From assembly GCA_964035015.1 (NCBI GenBank), contig OZ036005.1:5695688-5759687 (forward strand): a stretch of DNA of 64,000 nt, read 5' to 3'. Positions 1 through 33,500 of this stretch are shown in pieces. The stretch comes from Corallium rubrum. Its lineage: Eukaryota; Cnidaria; Anthozoa; Scleralcyonacea; Coralliidae. Made by a program: the position numbers and the translations under genes. Below the pieces are notes generated by a model that saw only the letters and a program-made list of their open reading frames with translations, was not told where the DNA came from and searched no databases. Each line of letters opens with the position of its first letter. Position 1 is the first letter of the stretch.

Positions 1-2174
1 TATCTGCATCTTCTGGTAGGTTGTCCAAGGTTCTGTTCACCTGACGGAAGTCAAAATCTGAGGAAATCGAGAAGTCTTTCTTGAGTGGAGAACTTCGCAG
101 GTACAAATCCAGAGAGTGCTTGATTGACTTTAGTGTATTCTTCTTGTACTGGGTACCATTGGGACGTCTTGCTGTGAGGTAGAACTGCTCAAGGGCATTG
201 GCAATTTCATGACGAGTCATATCTTCCAAAGATTTGAGCGTGGAGCCTTGTCTGAAAAGCCAATCTATAGGAAAAAGGATATAGTTATACAGTAGCTGGT
301 GTTTACATTTCTCCAAGTTAAGTTCAGGGATGAACAGTCTATTTGATAAACTTACCATCTCCCCTTAAACTCATCCCCTCAAGTTCCCAAAATGTACTAA
401 AAGTAAAGGACCAACCTTTTCAACTGGTTTTCAAGTGTTGGGGGGTGACACCACCCTTGATGTACACCCCTCTTCTCAAACCCTCTTTATTCTTTTTTTT
501 TCAATTTAGAATAACTATATGGTTAAATTGTATATATATTATTCATAGATACAATACTTAAATAGATTGTAATATATTGCTAAGTCATGCAGTACTAATA
601 TACAAAAATATTGTGGGGCCTAGATAAAAATTACTATTAATTGTAATTTTAGCTACCCTGATTAAATATAGTGTTATATAATAAATTATGATATACCGTA
701 GTTTAATTTTATATTTTCAAATGGAAAAAGATCTACTTTTCAAGTAACATTATTTTCCTCCATTTGAAGATATAGACTTATTAGATTCACCCTGACTCAA
801 AGGACTCATCCAGTCCTTTTGCAGCTTTTCCAAAATATATCATCAAATCTGTTTTTCCAAATTTGCTGCCAAGCTTCAGCTCAAGAATTTAGTAATCTAA
901 CCACAACATAAACCCTAACCCTAATCCTAATCAGAAATCTGGTTTACCAATAATACCACCTAGATTTTAGGAAAAACATATTTGAGGACATATTTTGGAA
1001 AACCTGCAAAAGGACTGGATGGGTGCTTTTGAGTCATCCCTTTTAGTCGAAACCACCAAATAAATGGTGATTAATTTTGGTCACCAATGCCAAAATTTAA
1101 TATATTAATAATTTTTGTTAAATAATTTTCATCAAAAATAAATAATATATAATTTGATATATAAGATGTCTTAAATTTTACAAAATAAATACAGTATTAG
1201 CAATTGTAGTAGTTTTAACACTAAAGGGAGTTAAACCAGTTTCTATAGAAACTATGGCTCTTTGGCTTATCTAGGAATCTAGACTAATTAATTTCAAAAT
1301 AACCTAGGGTGGCTAAGGGGGAAAGTTCCCTGTTTGTCAACACAAACGCTATATCTCTGAAAATCATTTACCAAGGTTCATATTTCAACAGGCATTTTAA
1401 TAATCCCGACTAATCGGTTTTCCATGGGGGAAAATACGAAAAATTAATACCCTGGAGACGCACTTGTATTTTAAATTCAACTTGTACACGACATGGACTT
1501 TAATATTTATACGAACTAACTCGAAGATAATCCATACTATCTTATTAATATTTATGTAGCGTCCTTTGTCATTATTTTTATGCTTATCAGCGCATGCGAT
1601 AAATAATGGACTATTTTCTCATATTGTACCATTATTAATTATTGCCATAAAACACCCTCTACAGTTCACAGATATAAAAGGTTCACGTATTCGCAAGCAC
1701 AACAGAAAACAGAACTTTAAAAGCGATGTACAGCTCGAATATGTCTATTATTTTAGCCTTTAGATTTGTTGGGTATCTAGGTAATATTTAGTAATAATAA
1801 CGGAATACTAAATACAGGTGATATATTTCTTTACCTCGGAAAACGCGAACGCCAAATTTCACCGCTTGCTTTTGGCTTTCCGAGACGGATTCCTTGTCCA
1901 AAAATTCAAACTCCTCTGGAGTTTCGAATCTTGATCGCAGCTGAAACGTTTGTTGAAACATTCCGATATTATTCACGTCGAAGACATGCGGCTTATTCAA
2001 TGGGACAATTGACACCATTGACGGCAACTCTTTTGAAGGAATATCTGGCTGCTCTTGGCAAAATCTTGTTTCTTTTTCCACTGGCGTGTCCTCGGGCAGT
2101 TCGTCCATCGGCGCGGTGATGTCCATCGGATTCAAATCCTTGTCTACACGCAAAGGAACAGGTTTCTCTCTCAT
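1..2174 (-). CDS. 5' part of a KCTD1/ZMYM/QRICH1-like (Crypton-derived domain) protein gene, truncated by window edge
   Basis: Two coding exons are visible: 2174-1835 (start codon at 2174) and 264-1. The donor after VFR (GT at 1834-1833) leaves one base, and the acceptor CCTATAG before 264 supplies the other two, giving a continuous VFRDWLFRQGS reading. The first ~85 residues are acidic and low in complexity. From about residue 95 the protein has the pattern of the N-terminal, DNA-binding-like part of Crypton-derived tyrosine recombinase domains (a WLFRQG helix, then EIANALEQFY and a SLKSIKHSLDLYL-type helix region), as found in KCTD1, ZMYM2 and QRICH1. No catalytic recombinase residues lie in the window because the gene leaves it at base 1. 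The function is unknown. It could be a domesticated host gene or one of a multicopy family. The exon structure is well supported; the family call is from pattern memory. Confidence 0.6.
265..1834 (-). other. Intron 1 of the KCTD1/ZMYM-like gene
   Basis: AT-rich intron of about 1.57 kb with consistent splice ends on the minus strand. No coding exon was recognised inside it. It holds one foldback repeat (795-1043), listed separately. Confidence 0.55.
795..1043. repeat. Foldback element with AGTCCTTTTGCAG arms (copy 1)
   Basis: The left arm (GGACTCATCCAGTCC, then TTTTGCAGCTTTTCC) is matched in inverted order by the right arm (GGAAAACCTGCAAAAGG, then ACTGGATGGG). Between them lies a short CCCTAA-like run. 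Related sequence occurs at 31012-31108 (half) and 56188-56425, so this is a dispersed family. No transposase is seen, and a clear target duplication was not identified. Confidence 0.6.
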
Positions 2175-2289
2175 ATCAGCGAGTTTCCCACACCCGGGGA
2201 TATTGGAGAAGAAACTGTATTATTAATATTATGAGTCATATAGCTCGGTTCTTCGTAAAATATGCAAAGCTAACCGATTATATTGTCTT

Positions 2290-2400
2290 CGTCATATTCA
2301 TCTTTTGTAATGCACCATCGACCAATAGGCGCTATCCTTCTATAACCTATTGGCCAATCACAGCTCACCGTTGACAAAACGACGACGATTTCTTTGTTTA
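2290..2400 (-). promoter_or_regulatory. Putative promoter of the KCTD1/ZMYM-like gene with paired CCAAT boxes
   Basis: About 120-200 bp upstream of the minus-strand start codon are two CCAAT-type boxes, CGACCAATAGG and ATTGGCCAATCACAG, in an otherwise AT-rich region. The position fits a promoter. This is inference; no transcription start can be read from sequence. Confidence 0.3.
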
Positions 2401-3676
2401 TCACGCGGGTAATATTTTATTGACATCTTCAAACCCCATTATATCATTACAGCGAAAGTTGAAAACAATGAATGAGTGAGGTTAGTCAATACAAACGGAA
2501 AGAGCAAAGGAAATAACTCATATCCGTAAAAAAGAAATACGTTATTTTTTTGAAATTAGCAATTAGCCCTGTGGTATTAGCTGCCTCACAAGTTTTACTT
2601 TATTAAACTTCTATAATATTAAGTGTATCTATATATCAAAGTGCACGAGGAATGCATTTCCTTAGTGATTATTATACAAAACACATAGACAAGTCCAAAA
2701 TATGTTCATATGTACATACGCTCAACTTTATTTTTCTGTAACCTTTTAACTGAATACATAAACATATTATCTTGTTTTGGGGATAAAACATCAATGAACA
2801 AATGAATTAGTGCGCAGTTTCTTGGAACATCATAATAATTTCCTTATTATGGTTTTTACCATTATCTATTGTGATTAAATTTAGATAATTTGCTTTATTA
2901 TTGACATACAATATGATATGCTTATTTTCCAACTATTAAAAATGCTATTAATGCTTTGCTCAACTGTTTTACAAAAATGTTTGGCTATTAAAATCATTAA
3001 AAAATCTCAAAAAATATGACATTCATGTATTAGCAAAACTAAATGAAAAATTTCTAGTTTTATTTTTAAACAATGTACTGGACAGGACCAATGGATAGTA
3101 AAAAGACTATAAAAAGGTTGGTAGTATATCATTTTGATTTCTTTACTAACATCGAAATGCTCAAAAAATATTCAAAACATAAATTTACATAAATTTTAAT
3201 AAATTTAATAAATTAACACAAATTACAAAAATTGTGTGTCATGAATAATTAGATCTGTACAAATGAAGCAATCTGATTGGCTGATATAAATAGAAACTAA
3301 ATTTGACGGTTTTACTTACTTTTACTTTAATTTTACATGTTTTTACGGTTTTACTTACTTTTACTACCTTGTTAATCACGGTAAAGTTAAAAGCACCAAC
3401 AATTTTACGGATTGCTTCCGTTTGTACAAAATACAATTGCGAGTATTTCCGAGCATATTTACGAAGATCATCCGATGTTTGTATAACCATGGTAACAACA
3501 AAGCGCCATTTTGGATTTTCTTGGAGACAAAAAATATCGAAACAGGGGAGAATAGTTTTCTGTGATTTTACCGACCTTTTAGTGACCGAAGGCCTCTGAA
3601 ATTTCAGATGTAATTAAAACGTGTCCAAGCTACAAAGAATAGCTATCTTTTGGAAGGAAAAAACTGCGTTTTTGCC
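2401..3676. other. Intergenic AT-rich region upstream of C2orf81-like gene
   Basis: Spacer between two divergent genes. It contains a short minus-strand open segment, 3490 to about 3368, reading MVIQTSDDLRKYARKY at its start and followed by GTAAGT-like donors. It looks protein-like but no partner exon could be joined in phase, so it is not called as a gene. On the plus strand the stretch CCATGGTAACAACAAAGCG and CCATTTTGGA at 3487-3516 is the sort of sequence often found around transcription starts. Confidence 0.35.
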
Positions 3677-25353
<21,677 letters not shown>

Positions 25354-25866
25354 GACACGTATACCCAAGCTTAGTACTTTAACTTCAACAACTTGTGCAA
25401 GGGGGGATCGTGTTTATGACAGCTCTTGTACAAGTCAGTTGTATTATACTGGGATTTGTGGTCGTTTTATGCTGCATGTGTTGTGTTGTCCCTGTGGCTC
25501 AGAGATACCAGATTAATGTTTCATTATATGGTAAATATCACGTCTGATAATTATGTTAAGCTCTAGGTTTTTCAAAAACTGTAAAAATGAATCCGTGATA
25601 TGTTCATCGTAGTTTTCTGTATTTGGTATAAAACATTGAAACAAATTTATTTTTCAGGATATACAAACGCAAAAATCTTAGAATTTCTCGCGGTATTGTC
25701 GACTGAACATCATTGTCGAAACAACAATAGTATTATCTAGTGTTGTAACTACTCAAGTCGCTATTTTTGGCAACTCGACCTCAACATTTATTTACGATTA
25801 TTTCAAAAAGGTCACGTCAACACGAGGATACAGAGTAGAACAGGATTGGACTAGCGAAAAATAATG

Positions 25867-25867
<1 letters not shown>

Positions 25868-25932
<65 letters not shown>
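25868..25932. repeat. AT dinucleotide tract
   Basis: About 32 AT units. It adjoins the left edge of the TATTCACC foldback element. Confidence 0.95.
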
Positions 25933-25935
<3 letters not shown>

Positions 25936-26417
25936 CCGAAGTGGAGGTGAACAGTGCTGGATATTCACCGAGCCGCTTCGGCGAGGTGTATATCCACACT
26001 ATTCACCGACAATGAGGTGAATAATTGTTTTAGCGTATACCTCATAAATTAAATAACAAGTTTAACATTCTTAACTTATATTTTTCGGCATTGTATACAA
26101 GACATGGCCGCTAGCAACTTGGGCACTTCGTGTACTCGATATTTGTCGACAAAACAGTTTTTAATACAACTTTTGAATATATTAATGGCTAGAAAATTGT
26201 AAAGAAACATACCTGTGGACACTCTTCTAATTCTACTTAATTTTGTTGACTTTTCTCGTTATTCTACAACATCAGCCTTGTTTATCAACAAAATCTTCTG
26301 CGTCGGTAAACAAAGCAAAACTGGCCGCCATTTTGTTTTGCCCGCAGGTGAATAGTGCAGGATATCCCGAGATAAAGGAACCAATCAGATTGCGTGAAAA
26401 GCACTATTCACCTGCGA

Positions 26418-26421
<4 letters not shown>
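25933..26421. mobile_element. Foldback element with TATTCACC ends
   Basis: Begins ATTCACCGAAGTGGAGGTG and ends AAAGCACTATTCACCTGCG, with the inner ACCAATCAGATTGCGTG. A relative (GTGATTATCGGG, ACCAATCAGCGCGCGTG) lies at 28744-29045. Flanked on both sides by AT tracts, which obscure any TA duplication. Confidence 0.55.

Positions 26422-26467
<46 letters not shown>
26422..26467. repeat. AT dinucleotide tract
   Basis: About 22 AT units between two foldback elements. Confidence 0.95.
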
Positions 26468-26470
<3 letters not shown>

Positions 26471-26803
26471 GGTGTATCAAAAAAAAGGCTACCCTTAGAA
26501 AATATAATTAACATTCTTTTCAAATAACCTATTGTATATTGACAGCCCTGGACACCTCTGAAGTCACGGATGCGTAAAAAACAAATGGTCGTATACACCT
26601 GGGAAATTACGATAACTTCCAAACGTATGAAGGAGCATAACTGAAATAAAAATGTTAATTATATTCATATCAGTTCGATTAAAAATGGTTCAACTGACCA
26701 CAGAGCAACGCGTATGTGTCCAGGGCTGTCAATATACAATAGGTTATTTGAAAAGAATCTTAATTATATTTTCTAAGGGTAGCCTTTTTTTTGATACACC
26801 CTG
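26468..26803. mobile_element. Mariner-like MITE with CAGGGTGTATC ends
   Basis: 336 bp with roughly 88-bp inverted ends: CAGGGTGTATCAAAAAAAAG / CTTTTTTTTGATACACCCTG, continuing through GGCTACCCTTAGAAAATAT and AATATACAATAGGTTATTTG. TA on both sides. The termini are of the Tc1/mariner kind. No transposase, only a short spacer between the arms. Confidence 0.8.
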
Positions 26804-26896
26804 TATATATATATATATATCCCTCGTGAGGGGTAACGTGGTCCCTATGAAAGGAACTGGACTTTGGCGGAAGTACGAAAATTTTCTATACATTTA

Positions 26897-27767
26897 GACC
26901 CGTTTACTCTAGAACAAAACTTTGCGGATTCGTTACGAATCCGACACGTTTTGATACCGGATTCGTTTTGCCGTTTACACACAAGAAAATAAATCCGGAA
27001 TAAAAACTTTCCGGTTTGATCACTTATCCGAAGATTTCGAATCCCGGGGGAAAAAAGTAGAAACTGTATCCGAATACTTTTGAATCCGACACAATACGTA
27101 ATGTGAACGGTTATTTCGATGAATCCGGATACTTTTCCGCCCGGAGTCATGAGTTTGCGGTGGAACCAACATGACGAACATAAGGAATTCCGAGTGTAGT
27201 GTAAACGGCCGAATCCGAAATCCGAATACTGTTGTAGTGTGAACGCCTAACGAATCCGAATACACGCGTAAAAACGCACAACTTGTTCACGGTTGTCAAC
27301 AGGCGTGAACAATGTAGTGCTGCTCGCCGTGAATAAGTTGTCAACAAGTTGTTCACTTATGGTTCGAACAACTTGTTCACGGATAAATCAACAGTCATGA
27401 ACAAGTTGTTCCAACAGCACATTTTTATAGCCAACGTTGTTCGCACATGATACAACATGTTGTAACAGCATGACGAAATAACGATGAGCAACAATGTTAC
27501 AACAGTGGTGAACATGGTTGATGCATCAACACGTTCTTCGGTTGTTACAACATGTGTGAACAACGGTTGTTGTTTCATCAAGCTGTAACAACTTGTTGAA
27601 ACAATGATGAACAATGTTGTTCACATATGTCAACATGTTGTTACAGCATTGTTCAGGCAACAATCACTGTAACAACTTGCGAGATTTTTACGCGTGTACT
27701 CGGTACGAAGCGAATCCGGAAACTATTACGAATCCGGAAACTTTTGCTCTAGTGTAAACGTGGTCCT
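26897..27767. mobile_element. GTTTAC-ended MITE interrupted by another MITE
   Basis: Left end GACCCGTTTACTCTAGAAC; the inverted right end begins GGACCACGTTTACACTAGAG. The interior is full of CGAATCCGGA/TCCGGATTCG words. The element at 27263-27696 is inserted inside, after TCCGAA and with TA duplicated. Confidence 0.7.
27263..27696. mobile_element. TA-flanked MITE with CACGCGTAAAAA ends (copy 2, nested)
   Basis: 434 bp, inverted relative to 16153-16635 and clearly the same family (CAGTCATGAACAAGTTGTT, ACAACATGTTGTAACAGC, AATCACTGTAACAACTTGC). TA at 27261-27262 and 27697-27698. Confidence 0.85.
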
Positions 27768-27889
27768 AGAAGATTTTCCGGTGAGTTCAGCACGCTGGAA
27801 ACACCAAGGACTTGGTAAGAGTAAAAATACTTTGTTTGCTTGCACGGATTCACTGAACTGGCGGCAAAAATTTCCAAATTAATAATATA

Positions 27890-28292
27890 CAGGGCAAAAT
27901 TACTTGAATATGATTGGCTAATGAAGTGGGAATTTTATTTGTAATTCAGGGCAAAATTACTTGCACTTGACTGGTCGCTTTGTTACTTAGCAACAGTGAA
28001 CCTCAGAGGACTGACTTTTTTCCAACAAATCTGCAAGGTTTTTCGGTCTGAAAATGCTTTTTGTTTACTTTGAATTAATTTAAACTATTGAAAGAGTGTA
28101 AACTATTAGTGAAAATGAATACATTAGAAAATTTACGAACTTTTTTTTGCCTGTGTTTACAAAAAGAAAGCAACAGGCACTGCGATCAAGAGCGAGGAAA
28201 ATTGGAATGTTGCCGATCACCGACCGTGATAAGGTACATGTACTTCGACATTTTCTGGACATAACATAGCTCTTGAATAATTTTGCCCACTA
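27890..28292. mobile_element. Foldback/MITE with GGGCAAAATTA ends
   Basis: The left GGGCAAAATTACTTGAAT is repeated directly at 27949 and inverted at 28273-28287 (TTGAATAATTTTGCCC). Boundaries approximate. Confidence 0.5.
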
Positions 28293-28304
28293 TATTATTA
28301 ACAC

Positions 28305-28452
28305 ATGATCGCATGTGTTCTCGTAAAATTAAGGTTTAATTTCACTCGTGTTTTCAAAATCTTACAAAGTACCCTCGTCGCTTCGCGCAACTTTGTAAAA
28401 TTTTGAAAACACTCGTGAAGTTAAACCTTAATTTAACTCGGCCGCATGCGAT
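28305..28452. repeat. Hairpin with AATTAAGGTTTAA arms
   Basis: TCGCATGTG, AAATTAAGGTTTAATTTCAC and CGTGTTTTCAAAATCTTAC are inverted as GTAAAATTTTGAAAACACTC, GTGAAGTTAAACCTTAATTT and GCATGCGA around TCGTCGCTTCGCGCAAC. Confidence 0.75.
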
Positions 28453-28743
28453 TACCTATACATATTAGAATATTTTGTTACGTGACCTGCACCCTCTCGC
28501 CTCACCGCGTCTTTTCACGAACGCCCTGGGGACGAGGTTGCGTGAGGGGTTTTGTTGTGAGAAGTTGGCTACTGTAACTCGTACCCAGTTGGAGACTCGG
28601 GACTGTTATTACACCCTCGCTCTCACATTGCTATGCAAAACTTTACATCTTTAATATTTGTTTAAAAACGTTTATAAATTACACAATGAAGGCATAAATA
28701 ATATATATGTACATTTACCATTCCTTAACTCAGATATCGGGTT

Positions 28744-29045
28744 ATTTAACAATTATTCGCCGAAGGCGAGGTGAATATCGGTGTATAATAACCGAGACGA
28801 AGTCGAGGTTATTATTCACCGATATTCACTGAGCCTGAGGCGAATAATTGTTTTAGTATAAATACACATTTTCGTACTTTTAGGAACAACATTTTCTTTA
28901 AAATTGTTAATTTCCTCGTCTGTCGCATTGACAACTTGGCTGGCGGCCATTTTGAATAAACGCTGTAGGTGATTATCGGGAATTAATCCGAAGTAGCTCG
29001 ACCAATCAGCGCGCGTGATTTTCTATAATCACCTGTGTATTTATA
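28744..29045. mobile_element. Foldback element related to 25933-26421
   Basis: Contains AATTATTCGCCGAAGGCGAG, a central TTATTATTCACCGATATTCA hairpin and an AATCACC end with ACCAATCAGCGCGCG just inside. Boundaries approximate. Confidence 0.5.
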
Positions 29046-29124
29046 CTAATGCATTTCATCGGGAATGCTTGCCCTAAAGCGAACGTATACTGTAAAACGG
29101 TAAAGGACTGCAAGTCGTGGGTTG

Positions 29125-30490
29125 GCTTGACGGTGCTAGGATGAGGTATGGTAAGGTAGGACGAGGTGGGAAGAGTTAGGATAAAATAGGCGAGGTGGGG
29201 TGAAGTATAAGGTAGGATGATGTAGGATGGGATAACATAGGATGCGGTGGAACGACAGGATAAGGTAGGATAAACTTACGTGGAATCACATAGGATAACA
29301 TAGGATGCGGTGGAATGACATAGGAGAAGTTAGGATCATAGAGATCATATATAAACTAGAGGGGGCACCCAATCCTAATTTCAGCCAACCACAGGTAACC
29401 AATTGAAGGCTGCCATCTTGGATAAATTGGTTGGCAAAACAACGATGCCCGGATGAAATTTCTTGGTTCCAGGCCTTTTTTCTGTATCCGAAGCTAATTT
29501 TACATTTCTTGTTTATCTCGCCACATTTTGTTTTATGGAAAAAGAAGGTGGAAAACTCACGAACTACGTATTGTTAAAATACATCGTATACGTATGTTGT
29601 CACAAATTTCATAAGCTTTTGTTTCATATATAGTTGAAGTTTCTTTGTTATCTGTAGCGTTTAAAAACGTTCAAAATGTTCACACCTTAATTGTTCGTCA
29701 AATGATGAGAAATGGACTTATCACAAGTGCTTAGAATTTTGGCTATTGTTTTTAAAATACTTATCGCACAACCCTCAGCAATATATCAAACAGAACATAT
29801 TGTAAAATGCAATTTCCGGTAGATCTTTTAAGTTCTTATCTGAACCAGAAGTGTTTTAAAATTGTGAAAACGTTTGTCATTTTGATCTGGCCTGGGTGAA
29901 GTTGGTCAATGTGGGAAGCAGTTTATTTTGTCTTTTGCAGTTTTGGTGTTTGCTTTTATCTATAACGTTTGAAAACAGGCATCATTGTTTTGCCAACCAA
30001 TTTATCCAAGATGGCAGCCTTCAGTTGGTTACCTGATTTATCCCCCAATGCCCCCTCTAGTTTAAATATGATCTCTATGGTTAGGATAACATAGGAGGAA
30101 TGACAGGATAAGGTAGGATAACATAGGATGCGGTGGAATGACATAGGATTAGATAGGATGATGTAGGATGCGGTGGAATGACATAGGAAAAGGTAGGATG
30201 AAATTGGATAGGGTAGAATGGGGTGGGATGACGTATGACAAGATGGACTGAGGCGGTAGGATGAGATGGGATGTGGGGTGAGGTAGGACGGGGTAGGGAT
30301 GAGGTAGTATAAGGTACTTCCTACCTTATCGTACTCCATCCTGAGATAACTTTGGATGCGGTAGGTTAAAGTAGGACGAGGTGGTACGAATTAGGATATG
30401 GTGGGATAAATTAGGATATGGTGGGATGAATTAGGATATGGTGGGATGAGGTAGGATAAGCTAGCATAATATAGGATCAGGTAGAATGAA
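29125..30490. repeat. GGATRAGGTA minisatellite split by a MITE
   Basis: Degenerate 10-15 bp units (GGTAGGATGAGG, ATAGGATGCGGTGGAATGAC) at 29125-29336 and 30088-30490. The middle (29337-30079) is an inserted element. It lies immediately 3' of the TMEM67 stop codon. Confidence 0.85.
29337..30079. mobile_element. hAT-like MITE, 743 bp, 8-bp duplication GTTAGGAT
   Basis: Ends CATAGAGATCATATATAAAC and inverted GTTTAAATATGATCTCTATG. Arms extend over 110 bp (CTGCCATCTTGGATAAATTG / CAATTTATCCAAGATGGCAG). GTTAGGAT at 29329-29336 and 30080-30087. The flank is itself a GGAT-type minisatellite, so the duplication may be partly coincidental, but TIR and 8-bp length both suit hAT. Confidence 0.75.
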
Positions 30491-30505
30491 GTAGCATGTG
30501 CAACT

Positions 30506-33500
30506 CTATATAAGAAACCTTTGATCCACCAATGTCTTCCTCGCCAGATTTTTCTCGCCAAAAAATTCTCTCAAGGCTTTCACTATGCGACTTTGAAAGT
30601 ACGTCAACACTGCTGCTAACACGAAGTTCACTGCAATATAATCGACGATAGCAAAGAACAAGAAGTCCCACAAGAGCAGCGTCCATTCATGGCCGAAGAA
30701 AAACGCATTCGTAAAGGAACGTGAATCATCAGTATACATGATAGCTTTGTCTTGAGGCATCTCGCCAAGCTCTAAGTCCAGTATCCGTTCAAACAGTAAC
30801 TTATTCTTCACGGCGTAATCGACATCGCGTAAAGAATGATCAATGAATGCTGATAGGAACTTATTGACTGACGAGTAAGCTTCGATTCTCTGTTGCACAG
30901 CAACTGAAAGATTCACGCCTGTTGAGTGACCTAAAATGGTAAACTAATGTTTAAACTTGTCCTCCAATAGGCTGACTACAACTACCAGGAAACCTCGGGT
31001 TTCCTCTGATGACTTAAAAAGACCCGTCCAGTCTTTTCGCGGCTTTTCCAAATATGTTTTTCTAAAAAGCTAGGGGGTAAACCAGATTTCTATTTAGGGT
31101 TAGGGTTAAGGTGCTGTTACACGATGCGATTTTTCTTGCAACTTGCAACAAATTTACATATGGAAAAAAAATCGCAAGTTGCAGGAAGGGTGTTACACGT
31201 TCAGCAACTTGCGATTTTTGTTGTAAGTTGCAGCAAAAAGTAGAAAATGACAAAATCGCAAGTTGCTACGGGGTGTTACACGGTGCGATTTTTTATGCAA
31301 CTTACAACATTCAGTGATTTGTTGCAAGTTGCAAGAAAAATCGCATCGTGTAACAGCACCTTTAGGTACGGAAGTTCGCGAAGTTCATTGTGAAGTTCGA
31401 ATTTAATAAGCTTTGAATTGAATTTCTTTGGCGAAATCACGGAGTAGAAGATTCTTTGTTACGTCGGCAAGAGATTCACCAGGCGGAAAACGTAATCTTA
31501 TTATAAATATAAGTGCCCAGCACAAAACACGAATAAAAGCCATGAACAAAAGGACATAAAAAACATAATATTTAATAATCTAACGTTTCGTTGTTTATGC
31601 TACAACATCTTCAGAGATAATGATTACAAGATATTAATTTACAGGATATACAATAAACAGAATTCTAATTACATACATATAGACCAATAAAAATAAAGAA
31701 CTAAAAATACATATTACGAGCGGTTACGAGGTGAGGTAACACTGAATGTGTCAGGAGGTAAGAGAAAATTAAAATAAGTAGAGCGGTGCTGATCCAATAT
31801 TGCCGTTGAGATGAGGTTTAAGTTTGTTAATTAAAAGACTTTCGCGTAAAAGAAGCTCAGATTCAAAAGAGCAGGAAGAAATAATACTAAAATCATCAAA
31901 AGAAATAGGATGCCCCGTCTCATGATGATGGGCAAGAATATTACCACGGGGTGGACTACCGAGTTTTTTGCCAGTAAGGGCCGAAATTCCCATGTGTTCA
32001 GAAACGCGTGTGTGCAGATGTCGAGTGGTTTCACCCACATACAAAGCTCCGCAGCTTTGACACTTAAATTTATACAAGACATGCGATCTCAAAGAAAGAG
32101 GAATCCGGTCTTTGAACAAAAAGAAATGAAAAAGGCGAAGAGAAGGCCGAGCTATAAACCTAATGCTAATTTGAGGAAAAGCAGAATTGAGTAGTTTTTT
32201 TAATTGCGTTCGAATTTGGAGAAAATGCTGACCAGTGAAAGGTAACGAAAAATAAATAACGTTTTTAGGAACGGAACATGGTTTTGCAGACTGCGAGAAT
32301 ACTTTATCAAGAAAAGAGGAAATGCAACTGTTAAGGAGTTTTTCTGGATAGCCGTTTTGAATAAAAATAGTTTTAAGTTTTTCTAGTTCGGAATTAAAAA
32401 TAACATATGTCGAACAGATGTTAAAACAGCGATTGAGAAGCGAAAAGATTAAACCTTTTTTATAGGTAAGTGGAATAAATGAATCAAAAGAAGTAAGTAA
32501 ACCGGTAAAAGTAGGTTTACGATAAACAGATGTCGAAAAGCAACCACCGGAACGATCAATTTTGACGTCAAGAAAAGATATGGAATTGTTAGACTCAAGT
32601 TCATGCGTAAATTTTATGTTAGGATGTTTAGAATTCAAATAGTTAAGAAAAGGAATAACATTGTTAGGCGAACGAAATAATATGAAACAATCATCAACGT
32701 AGCGTCTGTAGAATAGCGGTTTAAATTCGGGAGGACAATCATTTAGCCAATTGGATTCATGATGTGCAAGAAAAATATTAGCAAACAAGGGACCTAGGGG
32801 GGAACCCATAGCAACACCATCGACTTGTTCGTATAAATTTCCATTGAAAAAGAACTGACAATTTTTAACGGCCAAATTTAAAAGTTTTCGAAATTCTAGA
32901 ACAGAAAAACCATGAAAACGGGTGCTGCCTGAGAAAACGTTTTGAACAATAATATCAATAGTTTCATTCAAAGGAATATTAGTAAAAAGAGAAGTAACGT
33001 CAAAGGTAGCCATGAAAACCTCATTGGTGTTAAAATCTAATCCGAGTAATTCATTAACAAAAGAAAATGTATCATCATGAACTGAAAAAATACTGCGTGA
33101 AAAAGGACGTAGAAGAGAAACGAGAAACTTAGCAATATTATAGGAATGAGAACGAATAGAAGAAAGTATAGGCCTAAGAGGAACATTAGCTTTATGGATT
33201 TTAGGTAGTCCATATAAAATACCTGGACGAGAACCAACTGGTCTAAGGTTCTTGTATTGACTATCAGAAATAACATTGTCCTTTTTTAGTTCACTTAAAA
33301 AGGTTTTAATTTGATTTTCCCGTTGGAATGGTCAATCGGACGGCATCTTTTCCTAGTTTTCGAAATTTGGCGTTATCAGCTAGGATATCTTCCATCTTCT
33401 CACAGTAAACCGACTTGTCAAGGATGACAACACCATCTCCTGACACATTCAGTGTTACCTCACCTCCTAACCTATAATTAGCTTGTAATATGTATTATTT

